A stretch of DNA of 64,000 nucleotides from JANSWP01 sp041941305. GTDB taxonomy: Bacteria > Bacteroidota > Bacteroidia > Chitinophagales > Saprospiraceae. Below, in pieces: positions 1 through 9,371 of the stretch. The notes beneath the pieces are model-generated. The model was given only the letters and a program-made list of their open reading frames with translations, did no database searches and was not told where the DNA came from. The stretch covers positions 75,273 to 139,272 of the forward strand of contig JBGTQJ010000023.1 in assembly GCA_041941305.1 (NCBI GenBank), given 5' to 3'. Made by a program: the position numbers and the translations under genes. How positions within the stretch are numbered: the stretch's first letter is position 1; the number at the start of each line of letters is the position of its first letter.

Positions 1-1
1 A

Positions 2-52
2 AAACTGGGTCAGTTTTACGATTTGCTAAATCCAGCTAATGTACCGGATTGA
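2..52 (+). CDS. C-terminal end of a gene entering from the left
   Basis: The first bases read in frame as about 16 residues ending FYDLLNPANVPD followed by TGA and then TAA. The rest of the gene lies outside the window. The reading is plausible because it is open from the window edge and ends before a palindromic intergenic region, but the piece is too short to assign to a family. It could be chance. Confidence 0.35.
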   Translation, partial: KLGQFYDLLNPANVPD

Positions 53-96
53 TAATGAAACAAGCGTCCTACTGGATTTTCAGGTTGTATCTTAAA

Positions 97-193
97 TCAT
101 TGATATTCAATTTGTTGTGTGCTATTGTTGCGGGCTGCGAGTTGCGGGCTGTTCAAACCCGCAACTCGCAGCCCGCAACAAATTGAATATCAA
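97..193. repeat. Nested palindrome, family sharing TTGATATTCAAT ends
   Basis: An outer inverted pair (100-117 TTGATATTCAATTTGTTG and 176-193) encloses an inner pair with perfect 23-bp arms at 126-148 and 158-180 and a 9-base loop. The inner arms are GC-rich and built from the words TTGCGGG and CTGCGAG. The same outer ends and a similar GC-rich inner hairpin occur at 57058-57341. It lies between the end of a plus-strand gene and the 3' end of the minus-strand synthase gene, so it may also terminate transcription. Confidence 0.8.
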
Positions 194-277
194 CGGATTA
201 AGTAGAAAGTGTACATGAAACGGTCTTTGTCGCCAAAATTCGGCAGGACTAATGTTTCATTCCTTCATTCTTCATTG

Positions 278-1636
278 CTATACGGCTCTGATGACGTCGT
301 ACTTTGTCAATACATGCATCTGACCTGCGCGATCTTTGGCAATTACTGCGGGTACTTCTTTACTCATATACTTACTCAATTGTCGAAAAGCCAGTTCTTC
401 ATCTACAATTGGGAACGGATTGCTCATAATTGATTCGACATTTTTTTCTGTATTGTTCATTGGATTTTCGAGCAAATAACTCAAGACGGAGCTTTCGGTA
501 ATGGAGCCTACCATATCTCCATTATTCATGACGGGCATTTGGCTGATGTCCAGCTCCTTCATCAAATTAAAAGTATGTCGAACAGTATCTGAAGTCTGGA
601 CAGAAATGAATTGCTTGTCTTCTTTCATGGCGATCAAATCCCGAACTCTCAACTCAGTATCTAAAAAGCCTCGTTCGCGCATCCAATCGTCGTTGAAAAT
701 TTTCCCAACATAGCGACTTCCGTGGTCATGAAAAATGACCACCACCACATCGTCTTTGGTCAGTTTATCTTTCAACTGCACCAATCCGGCTATTGCACTT
801 CCTGCAGAATAGCCCAACATGATGCCTTCTTCACGTGCCATTCTTCGAGCCATCACCGCTCCATCTTTATCACTTACCTTTTCAAAGAAGTCGATAATGC
901 TAAAATCTACATTTTTTGGAAGGATGTCTTCACCGATGCCTTCTGTGATGTAAGGATAGATTTCCTTTTCATCAAATTCGCCAGTCTCATGGTATTTTTT
1001 GAAAACGGAGCCGTAGGTGTCAATACCCCAGATTTTAATGTCTGGATTCTTCTCTTTTAAATACTTACCTGTACCCGAAACTGTTCCACCAGTCCCTACA
1101 CCGACTACCAGGTGGGTAATCTTTCCATCCGTTTGTTCCCAAATTTCAGGTCCTGTCGTTTCATAGTGGGCTTGTCGATTGGAGAGATTATCGTATTGGT
1201 TGCACCAAAAACAATTGGGAATTTCTTTGCTTAGTTTTTCAGCCACCTTGTAGTAGGAACGAGGGTCGTCAGGCTCTACATTTGTCGGACAAACGATCAC
1301 CTCTGCACCCAATGCCTTGAGCATATCCACTTTTTCTTTAGATTGCTTGTCAGTGGTGGTAAAAATGGTACGGTATCCTTTGACACATGCTGCAATGGCG
1401 AGCCCCATTCCGGTGTTTCCCGAGGTACATTCGATAATGGTGCCACCGGGTTTGATATCCCCACGATTTTCAGCATCTTCCAGCATTTTCAATGCCATTC
1501 GATCTTTGATGGAATGTCCCGGATTGAAGGTTTCAATTTTGCCTAGAACTAATGCTGGAACTTCGGCTACCACCTTATTCAGTTTAACAAGTGGTGTGTT
1601 GCCTATGGTATGGAGGATGTTTTCGTAGTATTTCAT
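278..1636 (-). CDS. Cystathionine beta-synthase, PLP-dependent, with CBS pair
   Basis: A PLP enzyme of the cysteine synthase / cystathionine beta-synthase fold, 452 residues, cytosolic. Visible are the PLP lysine motif NPGHSIKDR (Lys about 44), the TSGNTGMGLA loop that contacts the substrate carboxylate, and the glycine-rich PLP-phosphate loop GVGTGGTVSGTG. The C-terminal 115 residues or so form two CBS motifs, which usually bind an adenosyl ligand and regulate the catalytic part. That layout fits cystathionine beta-synthase (homocysteine plus serine) better than plain cysteine synthase CysK. No haem-binding N-terminal extension is present, as is usual in bacteria. It stands alone, with a promoter-like box upstream at 1843-1850. 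Exact substrate preference cannot be read from sequence. Confidence 0.88.
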   Translation of the reverse strand: MKYYENILHTIGNTPLVKLNKVVAEVPALVLGKIETFNPGHSIKDRMALKMLEDAENRGDIKPGGTIIECTSGNTGMGLAIAACVKGYRTIFTTTDKQSKEKVDMLKALGAEVIVCPTNVEPDDPRSYYKVAEKLSKEIPNCFWCNQYDNLSNRQAHYETTGPEIWEQTDGKITHLVVGVGTGGTVSGTGKYLKEKNPDIKIWGIDTYGSVFKKYHETGEFDEKEIYPYITEGIGEDILPKNVDFSIIDFFEKVSDKDGAVMARRMAREEGIMLGYSAGSAIAGLVQLKDKLTKDDVVVVIFHDHGSRYVGKIFNDDWMRERGFLDTELRVRDLIAMKEDKQFISVQTSDTVRHTFNLMKELDISQMPVMNNGDMVGSITESSVLSYLLENPMNNTEKNVESIMSNPFPIVDEELAFRQLSKYMSKEVPAVIAKDRAGQMHVLTKYDVIRAV

Positions 1637-1685
1637 GCGGAAAAATTATGGTTAGGGGTTTAGAAAAAAATAAACTACGCAAAAT

Positions 1686-1795
1686 TCAAATCAGTCATTT
1701 TTTTATTTGGGTAGGCAAAAATTTTTTGCGTAGCAGCGCTACGGTAAAAATTTTTAACGCTGCCAAATAGAAAAATGGCGATTTAAATGCGTAGG
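1686..1795. repeat. Long imperfect palindrome with TAGCAGCGCTA core
   Basis: An AT-rich inverted repeat of about 110 bp centred on CGTAGCAGCGCTACG (about 1728-1743). The arms match imperfectly: AAATCAGTCATTTTTTTATTTGG on the left against the reverse complement of ATAGAAAAATGGCGATTT on the right. The same central word is the centre of a second long palindrome near 16081. It lies in the 5' leader of the synthase gene if transcription starts at the box at 1843-1850, so it would be transcribed. Confidence 0.65.
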
Positions 1796-1842
1796 TTATT
1801 CTTTGCTAAAGCCCTTAATATTTGGTATTCCGTTTCGGGCTG

Positions 1843-1850
1843 CAAAGGTA
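1843..1850 (-). promoter_or_regulatory. Bacteroidota -7 box TACCTTTG
   Basis: On the minus strand this reads TACCTTTGCAGCCC, a good match to the Bacteroidota -7 consensus TAnnTTTG. It points toward the cystathionine beta-synthase gene, about 200 bases downstream, leaving a long leader that includes the TAGCAGCGCTA palindrome. No convincing -33 TTG was identified. Confidence 0.5.
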
Positions 1851-1908
1851 GGGTCTAAATATTAGAAGAACAGCTAAAAGATAATAAAAATAGAAAGTGG
1901 AGACTTGG

Positions 1909-2832
1909 TTACCTAATAAATAAATTAAGCAGCAACACCCCTACAGATATTCCTGAAAATACAACACCCAAGGTTCTGGAACTCACTTCCTTCGATTTGG
2001 CTTTCAAAGGCTCTACATAAATCACATCATTGGGTTGTACATAATAGTACGGGGTGAACATAAAATCAGACTGGCTCAAATTCAGGTAAGTTGTTTCGGA
2101 GCCGTGATTGGTTTGGCGAATGATTTTTACTTTTTTTCGGTTACCAAAATCGGTAAAATCACCAGCTAGTCCAATGGCATCAAACAGAGTGTTTTTTTCA
2201 TTGTATAAGTAATGTACTCCTGGATTATTGACTTCGCCAAAAATGGTGAAACGCCGGTTGGAAAGTTTGACACTCGAGTTGGTAAATTTTAAATAGGGCT
2301 CATAATCCTTATCCAGTTTGTTTTTTAAATCCAACAAAGATAAGCCTGTCACCTTGGTTCTTCCTATCATCGGCAAAATGATGTAGCCAGTTTCATCTAC
2401 TTCATAACTATTGAAATACAGAGAAGCTGCATCGTAATTGATATTGGAGCTAAAAGTATTTTCCGAAGAAAATTCCCGACTCAAAAACTCTTCTGTACTA
2501 CCATCAAAGGCATTGATTTTTATCATGAGTTGGTCATAAGCTTTGATTTTATAGGGTTGAAACTCGTAAGGCTTGGCTGTAGACACAATTTCGATAGAAC
2601 GGATTCCTTCAGGTACATTGTCATTGGCGTTTAATGTAACGAGTTCTTTGGGACCAACGCAGGAGCTTATAGAGATTAAGAACAACATTCCAACCAGGCT
2701 ATGGTTAGATTTACGGATGAGTCGCTTGCTTTGTAAAATAAAAACAATGAACCAACTTGAGGAATTTGACAGGTTACCCCAAATTAATGAATGCAATGAC
2801 CATAGATACAAACCTAATTTTTGCAATTTCAT
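1909..2832 (-). CDS. Wza-type polysaccharide export lipoprotein
   Basis: A polysaccharide biosynthesis/export protein of the Wza/OPX family, about 260-307 residues. After a lipobox (ISISSC, Cys near residue 57 of the longest frame) comes the export domain with PYKIKAYDQLMIKI and GYIILPMIGRTKVTG. An SLBB segment follows (FTIFGEVNNPGVHYL), and one hydrophobic helix lies at the end (GVVFSGISVGVLLLNLFI). Such proteins form the outer-membrane or periplasmic channel that works with a Wzc-type kinase. The only Wzc here starts at 41639, so the pair is split by some 36 kb. The start is uncertain: the signal peptide begins well inside the longest frame. An ATG at 2688 leaves only a short hydrophobic stretch before the cysteine, and a non-ATG start between the two is possible. 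Confidence 0.85.
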   Translation of the reverse strand: MKLQKLGLYLWSLHSLIWGNLSNSSSWFIVFILQSKRLIRKSNHSLVGMLFLISISSCVGPKELVTLNANDNVPEGIRSIEIVSTAKPYEFQPYKIKAYDQLMIKINAFDGSTEEFLSREFSSENTFSSNINYDAASLYFNSYEVDETGYIILPMIGRTKVTGLSLLDLKNKLDKDYEPYLKFTNSSVKLSNRRFTIFGEVNNPGVHYLYNEKNTLFDAIGLAGDFTDFGNRKKVKIIRQTNHGSETTYLNLSQSDFMFTPYYYVQPNDVIYVEPLKAKSKEVSSRTLGVVFSGISVGVLLLNLFIR

Positions 2833-3210
2833 ATAGATACGACAATACTGATGAATAGAGTGTGGAAATGATTGGGCGAGTGCAATTCATATTAGACCCA
2901 AAAACAATACCATATAATAGGCAGGGCTGCAAAGCTTTCTGTTTAATTAAAATTTAAATGAAAATTAAAATAAAAAGCAATCCAGTCAGTTAATTGGTAA
3001 TTTTCATTTTCATTTTCATTGTTTTAAGATCCAGCAAAACCTGGCAACCCTGACAGAATGAGGGAGATATTATCTGGAATGTGAAAAGAATTTACTTCAA
3101 AGCAACTGATGTCCCTAACTCATTTGTAACTTTGCGCTTTTTCAAGCCAGTCGGATTAAGCATTTGGCAACAACTGACAACCGACAACTGACAACCGATA
3201 ACTGAAACAA
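2833..3210. other. Intergenic region upstream of der
   Basis: This 378-base gap between divergent genes holds an AT-rich stretch with tandem CATTTT words around 3002-3022. Directly before the der start are imperfect direct repeats of CAACTGACAACCGA near 3170-3200. Apart from the -7 box noted separately I see no gene or RNA in it. Confidence 0.5.
3127..3134 (+). promoter_or_regulatory. Bacteroidota -7 box TAACTTTG
   Basis: TAACTTTGCGC fits the TAnnTTTG -7 consensus and faces der, whose ATG is about 75 bases downstream. The -33 element is not clear. Confidence 0.5.
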
Positions 3211-4512
3211 ATGGGCAATATCGTAGCCGTAGTGGGGCGCCCGAATGTAGGGAAATCAACACTTTTCAATCGCCTGATAGGAGAACGCCAATCCATAGTA
3301 GATGATGAGAGCGGAGTCACCCGTGATCGCCAATATGGTACCTGTGTATGGAATGGCAAAACTTTTACTGTTGTCGATACCGGCGGATTTGTTGAAGGGT
3401 CTGACGACGTTTTTGAAAAAGCGATTCGTGGTCAGGTCAAAATTGCGATACAGGAAGCAACTGTCATTATTTTTATGGTGGATGTAACAACTGGCATTAC
3501 AGATTTGGATGAAGAAGTAGCAACCATGCTTCGGCGCACAGAGAAACCAGTTCTATTGATGGTCAATAAAGTGGACAATCAGGATCGGATGTTGGAGGCC
3601 AATGAGTTCTGGAGCCTGGGTTTTGAAGAAACTTATTTTGTGTCATCGCTAACAGGCAGTGGAACCGGTGATTTGCTCGATGCAGTGACCGAAAATATGG
3701 ATGATGAAGCACCCTTAGCAACCGATCTTCCTAAGTTTGCTATCATTGGACAACCCAATGTGGGTAAATCTTCGCTCACCAATGCCCTTTTGGGAGAAGA
3801 AAGAAATATCGTAACTGATGTTGCTGGTACCACGCGTGATAGCATTCATACCACGTATAAAAAATTTGGAAAAGAATTCATCATTGTAGATACAGCAGGC
3901 ATTCGCAAGAAAGCCAAGGTGCACGAAAATCTTGAATTCTATTCTGTGATGCGGGCTATCAAAGCCATTGAGGAAGCAGATGTGTGTTTATTGATGATAG
4001 ATGCTCAAACAGGTGTAGAAGCTCAGGACATGAGTATTTTCAAGGTGATGAAGCGAAGAAATAAAGGGGTCGTCGTTTTGGTCAACAAATGGGATCTGAT
4101 GGAAAAAGAAACCAATACGGCACGCGATATGGAAAAGGAAATTAAAAACAAACTTGCGCCCTTCAATGATGTGCCCGTTTTATTCATTTCTGCTAGTGAA
4201 AAGCAACGCATCTTTAAAGCCATCGAATTGGCCTTGGAAGTGTATGAAAATCGCATTAAAAAAATCAAAACTTCCGAGCTCAATGAAGTCATGCTCCAAG
4301 CTATCGAAAAATATCCTCCTCCAGCCCATCGTGGAAAATACATCAAAATCAAGTACATCACACAACTGCCTACTTATTACCCGGCATTTGCCTTTTTCTG
4401 CAATCATCCGAAACATGTCAAAGAAAATTATCGAAACTATTTAGAAAATCAACTTCGGAAAAATTTCAACTTTACGGGAGTGCCGATTAGTGTCTTTTTT
4501 CGACAGAAATAA
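3211..4512 (+). CDS. der: Ribosome biogenesis GTPase Der (EngA)
   Basis: Double GTPase that assists assembly of the 50S ribosomal subunit. The 433-residue length is standard. Two complete G domains are visible in tandem. The first has P-loop GRPNVGKST (9-17), DTGG (56-59) and NKVD (119-122). The second has GQPNVGKSS (180-188), DTAG (227-230) and NKWD. The C-terminal KH-like domain follows, including the PPPAHRGKYIKIKY segment and the closing NFTGVPISVFFR typical of Der. The ATG at 3211 gives the canonical N-terminus GNIVAVVGRPN. It appears to be a single-gene transcription unit with a -7 box at 3127. A decayed minus-strand gene abuts its 3' end. Confidence 0.98.
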   Translation: MGNIVAVVGRPNVGKSTLFNRLIGERQSIVDDESGVTRDRQYGTCVWNGKTFTVVDTGGFVEGSDDVFEKAIRGQVKIAIQEATVIIFMVDVTTGITDLDEEVATMLRRTEKPVLLMVNKVDNQDRMLEANEFWSLGFEETYFVSSLTGSGTGDLLDAVTENMDDEAPLATDLPKFAIIGQPNVGKSSLTNALLGEERNIVTDVAGTTRDSIHTTYKKFGKEFIIVDTAGIRKKAKVHENLEFYSVMRAIKAIEEADVCLLMIDAQTGVEAQDMSIFKVMKRRNKGVVVLVNKWDLMEKETNTARDMEKEIKNKLAPFNDVPVLFISASEKQRIFKAIELALEVYENRIKKIKTSELNEVMLQAIEKYPPPAHRGKYIKIKYITQLPTYYPAFAFFCNHPKHVKENYRNYLENQLRKNFNFTGVPISVFFRQK

Positions 4513-4524
4513 AAATCCAAAAAA

Positions 4525-4854
4525 TTTCAACCCCATTCCGGTGGCCGAACTACAAGCCCCTCACTGACAAATTCGATTTTTATCGTAATGCTGCAAGTGC
4601 ATATGAAATTTCACAAACATGCGCTGCAAGTGCTCAAAAAAGGCATCCGCTGGGGGTACTTCCTGCTGTTTTAGATAAAACAATGCATCGCCTTCTACCT
4701 CTACCAAATCCAAGCCCAATTGTTCTTCATATACCAATAGATTAAGTAGCTCTGAAATAATGTGCTCCTGATGGCTGATCTCCGTTCGATTCACGAAATT
4801 GGCGAAGCCGGTGATGTCGGGTAGGAAGAAGAAGGACGGTTTGATTTTAGACAT
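4525..4854 (-). pseudogene. Broken DUF2652 (cyclase-like) gene with in-frame TGA
   Basis: The first 97 residues (FFLPDITGFANFVNRTEISHQ, then VEVEGDALFYL) match the N-terminus of DUF2652 proteins, which resemble adenylate/guanylate cyclase domains and are usually about 190-200 residues or longer. Translation stops at TGA (4561-4563) after NRICQ. The same frame then continues GACSSATGMGLK before similarity ends at about 4525. From memory the family reads RRICQCxAC followed by xLK, so the TGA sits where a cysteine codon is expected (one-base change from TGC or TGT). The C-terminal half is missing, replaced by the 3' end of der. I read it as a truncated gene with an added nonsense codon. A short functional peptide is possible but less likely. 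Confidence 0.65.
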
Positions 4855-5014
4855 AAAGATTTTGCTTTCCCTAAAATACAGTTTTAAAATAAAATTGAAG
4901 GTTTAAAGGTAAATTAATACATTTTACAGCTTTTGATAGGTACTTTTATCAAAATCTAGTGTATAATTTATTCAAGTTGCATTAATTAAAAACTCTTCCA
5001 AAATTTTCTGTAGT

Positions 5015-6343
5015 ATGAATTGTGCCAGACTATTATTTCATGCTCTTGTTGTTACTGCTATATTATGCATATTCAGCTGTAATTCGGGCAGTTATGAAAA
5101 AGCAAAAGATTATTATTTGCAAGGTGATTTCGAACAGGCTTATTATTTTTCAAAGTTTCTAAGAGAAAGTGATACCAAGAGCGATCCTTATCATTTGTTT
5201 AAGGAATTAGATTTTTTGAATCACATAATTACAATCAAATACCCCTTTAAGAAAAAAATAAATTTGTACAAAGCTTTCTTTTTATTCTTCCCTGACAGTA
5301 AAATGCAAACCTATGTGCTTTCAAATTTGAAAAGGTATATAGAAGAAAATCCCGTCCAAAAAAAAAGAAGGGGACTGTTTGAGCAAATTGATATAGAATA
5401 TCTGGAGAATCTTGAATCACTTGTAAGTTTTTTGTCTCCAGAAGAATACAAAACAAAGTATTCAATTGATCATAGAAAGTCATATCTTGATTCATTGAAA
5501 ACAAAATACATTTTAGCACATGATGATCAAAAATATTATGGTTACATGGCTGGAAACAAGATAATTCCAGGGCAATTTCAATTGATGTGGAAAGAAGTCT
5601 TCCCTCCCGAAATGCAAGCAGATCTCATTGAGTTTTTGAAAATCAAACATCAACAATATGCATTTGCCTTAGACAAAGAGTTAGGTAACAAGAGAATTCT
5701 TACAAATTATTTTGTGAATAAAATGGTAGAAGACGAAGGACAATCTCTTTTTAAAAAGTATATAAATACACGTCAAACAGAAAAAATATATTTATTCTAT
5801 AAGACTTATGACCTGTTATATATGATGGAATCAGTTTACGATAAACTCGCATTTGAACATAAAAGAAAAATTACCCATAAAGCGATTGAACAAATGAAGC
5901 CTGACCAAAATAATCCCATGATACCAAAAACTGCTATCAGTGCAAGAATCATGAATGGAGAGATTCGTTTAGCGAGATTAAATTCTTCAAAAAACAACCC
6001 GCTCAAAGAGAAGATAACAAATTCATTTCACGAAATAGGGTATATTCTAAAGATGGAAGAGACTTTTCAAGATGTGGGTAAATGTGATTATATCAGTAGC
6101 CATTACGTTAATGGTGAATACAGAGGAGGAGGTCCTACAAAAATTCCCAAAAAACAGCCTATCATTATAGCAACCTTAATTGATCTATCGAGTCAAGAAA
6201 TTCTTGGAACTAAAAAAGTTATAGGTAGCATTCCTGCATGTCCATACGAAATTAGTGCTACCGCAGGGCAAAATATAGTAAAGGGAAATTTCGAAAAACA
6301 AAGTCCGGTAGTCTGGAAGTGGATCAGTAAATTGATTCAATAG
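5015..6343 (+). CDS. Unknown lipoprotein, TPR-like start
   Basis: I do not recognise this 442-residue protein. The N-terminus is a lipoprotein signal peptide (hydrophobic LVVTAILCIFSC, Cys about 22). The mature protein begins SGSYEKAKDYYLQGDFEQAYY, which resembles one tetratricopeptide-like helix pair. The rest is lysine-rich and predicted helical with no motif I can name. Near the C-terminus is a glycine-rich stretch YVNGEYRGGGPTKIPKKQPI followed by a beta-like segment. It is likely anchored to the outer or inner membrane facing the periplasm. It stands between two minus-strand genes, and its base composition is more AT-rich than its neighbours, which could mean recent transfer. Confidence 0.7.
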   Translation: MNCARLLFHALVVTAILCIFSCNSGSYEKAKDYYLQGDFEQAYYFSKFLRESDTKSDPYHLFKELDFLNHIITIKYPFKKKINLYKAFFLFFPDSKMQTYVLSNLKRYIEENPVQKKRRGLFEQIDIEYLENLESLVSFLSPEEYKTKYSIDHRKSYLDSLKTKYILAHDDQKYYGYMAGNKIIPGQFQLMWKEVFPPEMQADLIEFLKIKHQQYAFALDKELGNKRILTNYFVNKMVEDEGQSLFKKYINTRQTEKIYLFYKTYDLLYMMESVYDKLAFEHKRKITHKAIEQMKPDQNNPMIPKTAISARIMNGEIRLARLNSSKNNPLKEKITNSFHEIGYILKMEETFQDVGKCDYISSHYVNGEYRGGGPTKIPKKQPIIIATLIDLSSQEILGTKKVIGSIPACPYEISATAGQNIVKGNFEKQSPVVWKWISKLIQ

Positions 6344-6421
6344 GTTTTAAAAGTTCAAAATGAGTTGCTTCCAAAGAATTACTTTTGGCGGGTTTAGCCG
6401 CCAAAAGCACTCCCTTTCTAA

Positions 6422-9073
6422 TTAAAGATTTGGAATATCCTCCTTTGAAAACTCATACAGTTTATTGGCTTCTTCTTCCTTGAATTTCATAACCAATGAC
6501 AGGGCATCTGGAACCACATCGCTGCACATAGTAATCAAGGTACCAGGCTTAGCATTTTTGATTGCAAATTTTACAGCTTCTTTCTCAGAAGGAATGACTT
6601 TTACAGGCTTATCGGGATCGTAGCCATGTATGCCTTTCAATAGCAAATCAATCAATTCCTGCTCTGTTCGACCTCTTAAATGCTTGTCCTGTCGTATAAT
6701 GATTTCATCAAACATTTCAGCGGCTAAGCTGCCCATTTCAATATTGTCTGAATCTCTGCGGTCACCAATACCAGCGATGATTCCAATTTTGGGTTTACCG
6801 TCCAGATTTTCAATAAATTTTTGAAGTGCTTTCATCCCGGCTGGATTGTGTGCATAATCCACCAACACATTGAAATTCTTGAATTGGAATAAGTTGAGCC
6901 TACCAGGAGTCTGTGAGGGCGATGGAATAAAGGTGGTCAGTGCCAATTTGATATCCTCAATCCTAAAACCCCGGATGTAGCCGGTAAGAACAACGGGCAG
7001 AACATTCTGAATCATAAAAGTGGCTTTACCGCCAAATGTCAAAGGAATATTGACTGCTTTCTCAACTCGTATTTTCCACTCGCCTTTTAAAATTGTGATG
7101 AATCCATTTTCATAGATAGCAGTGATGCCACCATTTGCTGCATGCTTTTTAATCCGTGGGTTATTTTCGTCCATAGAAAATAAGGCTATATTGCATTCTA
7201 CGTTTTTACGCATATTGTAAACCAGGTCATCATCTGCATTTAAAATTGCATATCCATCCGGAAGGACAGATTCTGGAATTACACCTTTTGCCCTTGCAAG
7301 TTGTTCAATAGTATTAATTCCCTTTAGTCCCAAATGATCTGCTGCTACATTGGTCACAATTCCAATATCACAATTGTGGAATCCCAATCCCGCTCTGAGC
7401 AATCCTCCACGCGCAGTTTCCAACACTGCAAAATCAACTGTAGGATCTTTGAGGACAAATTCAGCACTCACTGGTCCTGTACAATCTCCGGTCATCAACA
7501 ATTGATTTTGAATATAAACCCCATCAGAAGTTGTGAAACCTACCTTGTAACCCATCATTTTGACCATGTGAGCGAGCAGACGGGTTGTGGTGGTTTTTCC
7601 GTTGGTGCCGGTGACTGCCACAATTGGTATGCGTGACGTGGTGCCTGGTGGGTATAGCATATCTACCACAGCAGCTGCAACATTTCTGGGCAATCCTTCC
7701 GTAGGTGCAAGATGCATCCTAAAGCCTGGACCTGCATTCACTTCCAATACCGCCCCTCCACTTTTGGCAAGCGGAACACTTATATCATGGCACATCACGT
7801 CTATCCCACAAATATCCAATCCGATGATTCGGGCGATGCGCTCCGCCATAAAAACATTATTCGGATGAACGATATCTGTAACGTCAGTTGCAGTGCCACC
7901 TGTACTTAGGTTTGCAGTGTCTTTCAAATACAACACATCGCCTTCGACCAAAACAGTATCCAGGGTATAATCATGCTCATCAAGAATTTTTTTGGTCATG
8001 TCATCCACTTTGATCAAGGTCAGTACCTTTTCATGACCATAGCCACGTCTTGGATCTTTGTTGACTTCATCTATCAATTCCTGGATGGTGGATTTGCCAT
8101 CGCCAACTACGTGAGCTGGGGTTCTCTTGGCAGCTGCTACTAATTTGTAGTTAATGACCAATAATCGAAAATCTTCACCAGTGATGTATTTTTCTACAAT
8201 TACTGACCGGGAAACTTTTTTTGCCGCCTCCAAGGCGATTACTGCATCTTCCCAATTGGTAATATTGGTTGTGATGCCTCTACCATGATTGCCACTAATG
8301 GGCTTAATTACAATTGGATAATCGATGTAGTCAATGGCATCTTTGAGTCCCCGCTCGGTACGAATAATATCTCCTTTTGCGATGGGCACTTCTGCTTCTT
8401 TCAGCAAATGTTTGGTATCTTCTTTATCGCAAGCCACTTCCACACCAATGCTGCTCGTTTGACTGGTGACCGTTGCCTGAATCCGCTTTTGGTTGGTACC
8501 ATAACCCAATTGACACAATGAGTATTTATTCAATCGGATCCACGGGATGCCTCTACTCATTGCCTCCTTAATGATGGAGCCTGTACTGGGGCCCAATCGT
8601 TCCCGCTCCCGAATTTCACGCATTTCCTGAAGATCCTCTTCCAGGTCGTATTCCTCTCCTTTTATCAAAGATTCAGCAATACGCACTGAAGCGCGTGCAG
8701 CATATTTTCCAACCTTTTCTTCCATATAGGCAAAAACAACATGATAAACACCTTCTTCTCCATAACCTCTCGTACGTCCAAAACCTACATCCATTCCCGC
8801 CAGGGTTTGAATTTCCAGAGCAATATGTTCAATGACATGTCCCATCCACGTACCTTCTTTTACTCTTAAAAAGAAGCCCCCGGGTGTCCCTACTGAACAG
8901 CGATGTTCATACATTCCGGGAAACATGGCTTCCAATCTTTCACCAAAACCTTCAATTTTATTGGTGGGGTACTCCTCCATCTCTTCCAAATCAAGTGTCA
9001 TTACGATGAGACGGTGGCGACGGATAGACCAGTAATTGGGTCCGCGCATAGCTCGTATTTCTCTGATTTTCAT
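6422..9073 (-). CDS. cphA: Cyanophycin synthetase
   Basis: Makes cyanophycin, the storage polymer multi-L-arginyl-poly-L-aspartate, by ATP-dependent addition of Asp to the backbone and Arg to its side chains. About 883 residues, as usual. The N-terminal domain starts MKIREIRAMRGPNYWS, the typical CphA beginning, so I place the start at 9073 rather than at an upstream ATG at 9193 that adds 40 unrelated residues. An ATP-grasp domain follows (PIVIKPISGNHGRGI, then EVNAGPGFRMHL). The C-terminal Mur-ligase-like domain has P-loop GTNGKTTTT (about residue 490), NVAADHLG and VDYAHNPAG. The cyanophycinase gene diverges from it, and an isoaspartyl peptidase lies 2.6 kb beyond the start. Confidence 0.95.
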   Translation of the reverse strand: MKIREIRAMRGPNYWSIRRHRLIVMTLDLEEMEEYPTNKIEGFGERLEAMFPGMYEHRCSVGTPGGFFLRVKEGTWMGHVIEHIALEIQTLAGMDVGFGRTRGYGEEGVYHVVFAYMEEKVGKYAARASVRIAESLIKGEEYDLEEDLQEMREIRERERLGPSTGSIIKEAMSRGIPWIRLNKYSLCQLGYGTNQKRIQATVTSQTSSIGVEVACDKEDTKHLLKEAEVPIAKGDIIRTERGLKDAIDYIDYPIVIKPISGNHGRGITTNITNWEDAVIALEAAKKVSRSVIVEKYITGEDFRLLVINYKLVAAAKRTPAHVVGDGKSTIQELIDEVNKDPRRGYGHEKVLTLIKVDDMTKKILDEHDYTLDTVLVEGDVLYLKDTANLSTGGTATDVTDIVHPNNVFMAERIARIIGLDICGIDVMCHDISVPLAKSGGAVLEVNAGPGFRMHLAPTEGLPRNVAAAVVDMLYPPGTTSRIPIVAVTGTNGKTTTTRLLAHMVKMMGYKVGFTTSDGVYIQNQLLMTGDCTGPVSAEFVLKDPTVDFAVLETARGGLLRAGLGFHNCDIGIVTNVAADHLGLKGINTIEQLARAKGVIPESVLPDGYAILNADDDLVYNMRKNVECNIALFSMDENNPRIKKHAANGGITAIYENGFITILKGEWKIRVEKAVNIPLTFGGKATFMIQNVLPVVLTGYIRGFRIEDIKLALTTFIPSPSQTPGRLNLFQFKNFNVLVDYAHNPAGMKALQKFIENLDGKPKIGIIAGIGDRRDSDNIEMGSLAAEMFDEIIIRQDKHLRGRTEQELIDLLLKGIHGYDPDKPVKVIPSEKEAVKFAIKNAKPGTLITMCSDVVPDALSLVMKFKEEEANKLYEFSKEDIPNL

Positions 9074-9252
9074 AAGTTGGTATTTATGTGTGTAGTTTTT
9101 AAATGGATATTTCTTTAATGATTCTTTCAGGCAGGGATTAAGATAACCATTGTTTCCAAAAGGCAAAATACATTGATCTCTCTTCTTTACCAATTTATGC
9201 CTTAGGTTTTAAAAACAAGGAGCATAAACACATATAAATTTTTCTTTTTCCA

Positions 9253-9260
9253 TAGCTTTG
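9253..9260 (+). promoter_or_regulatory. Bacteroidota -7 box TAGCTTTG before cphB
   Basis: TAGCTTTGCACC matches TAnnTTTG. Transcription from here would start around 9267 and carry the perfect hairpin at 9304-9349 in the cphB leader. The -33 region is only T-rich. Confidence 0.45.
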
Positions 9261-9303
9261 CACCTGGAAACAGCTTCTAATGGAGCAAAATATTTTGGAT
9301 TTA

Positions 9304-9349
9304 TATAAAAAGTCCTTCGGCTGGTAAAGTCATCGAAGGACTTTTTATA
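9304..9349 (+). terminator. Perfect hairpin in the cphB leader, terminator-like
   Basis: Arms of 16 bp (TATAAAAAGTCCTTCG and its exact reverse complement) flank a 14-base loop. The right arm ends GGACTTTTTATA, so the structure looks like an intrinsic terminator in either direction. It sits between the divergent starts of cphA and cphB, 22 bases before the cphB ATG. That is an odd place for a simple terminator and fits an attenuator or an insulator. Confidence 0.6.
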
Positions 9350-9371
9350 CAAATCAAATAACCAAAGTGAT

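Noticed and set aside
3165..3205. Repeated CAACTGACAACCGA words as a possible CRISPR or operator array
   Set aside because: Only a few short degenerate copies without spacers, more likely a simple repeat in the der leader.
4561..4563. Selenocysteine codon in the DUF2652 remnant
   Set aside because: The gene is truncated soon after, so nonsense mutation is the simpler reading; no SECIS-like structure was recognised.
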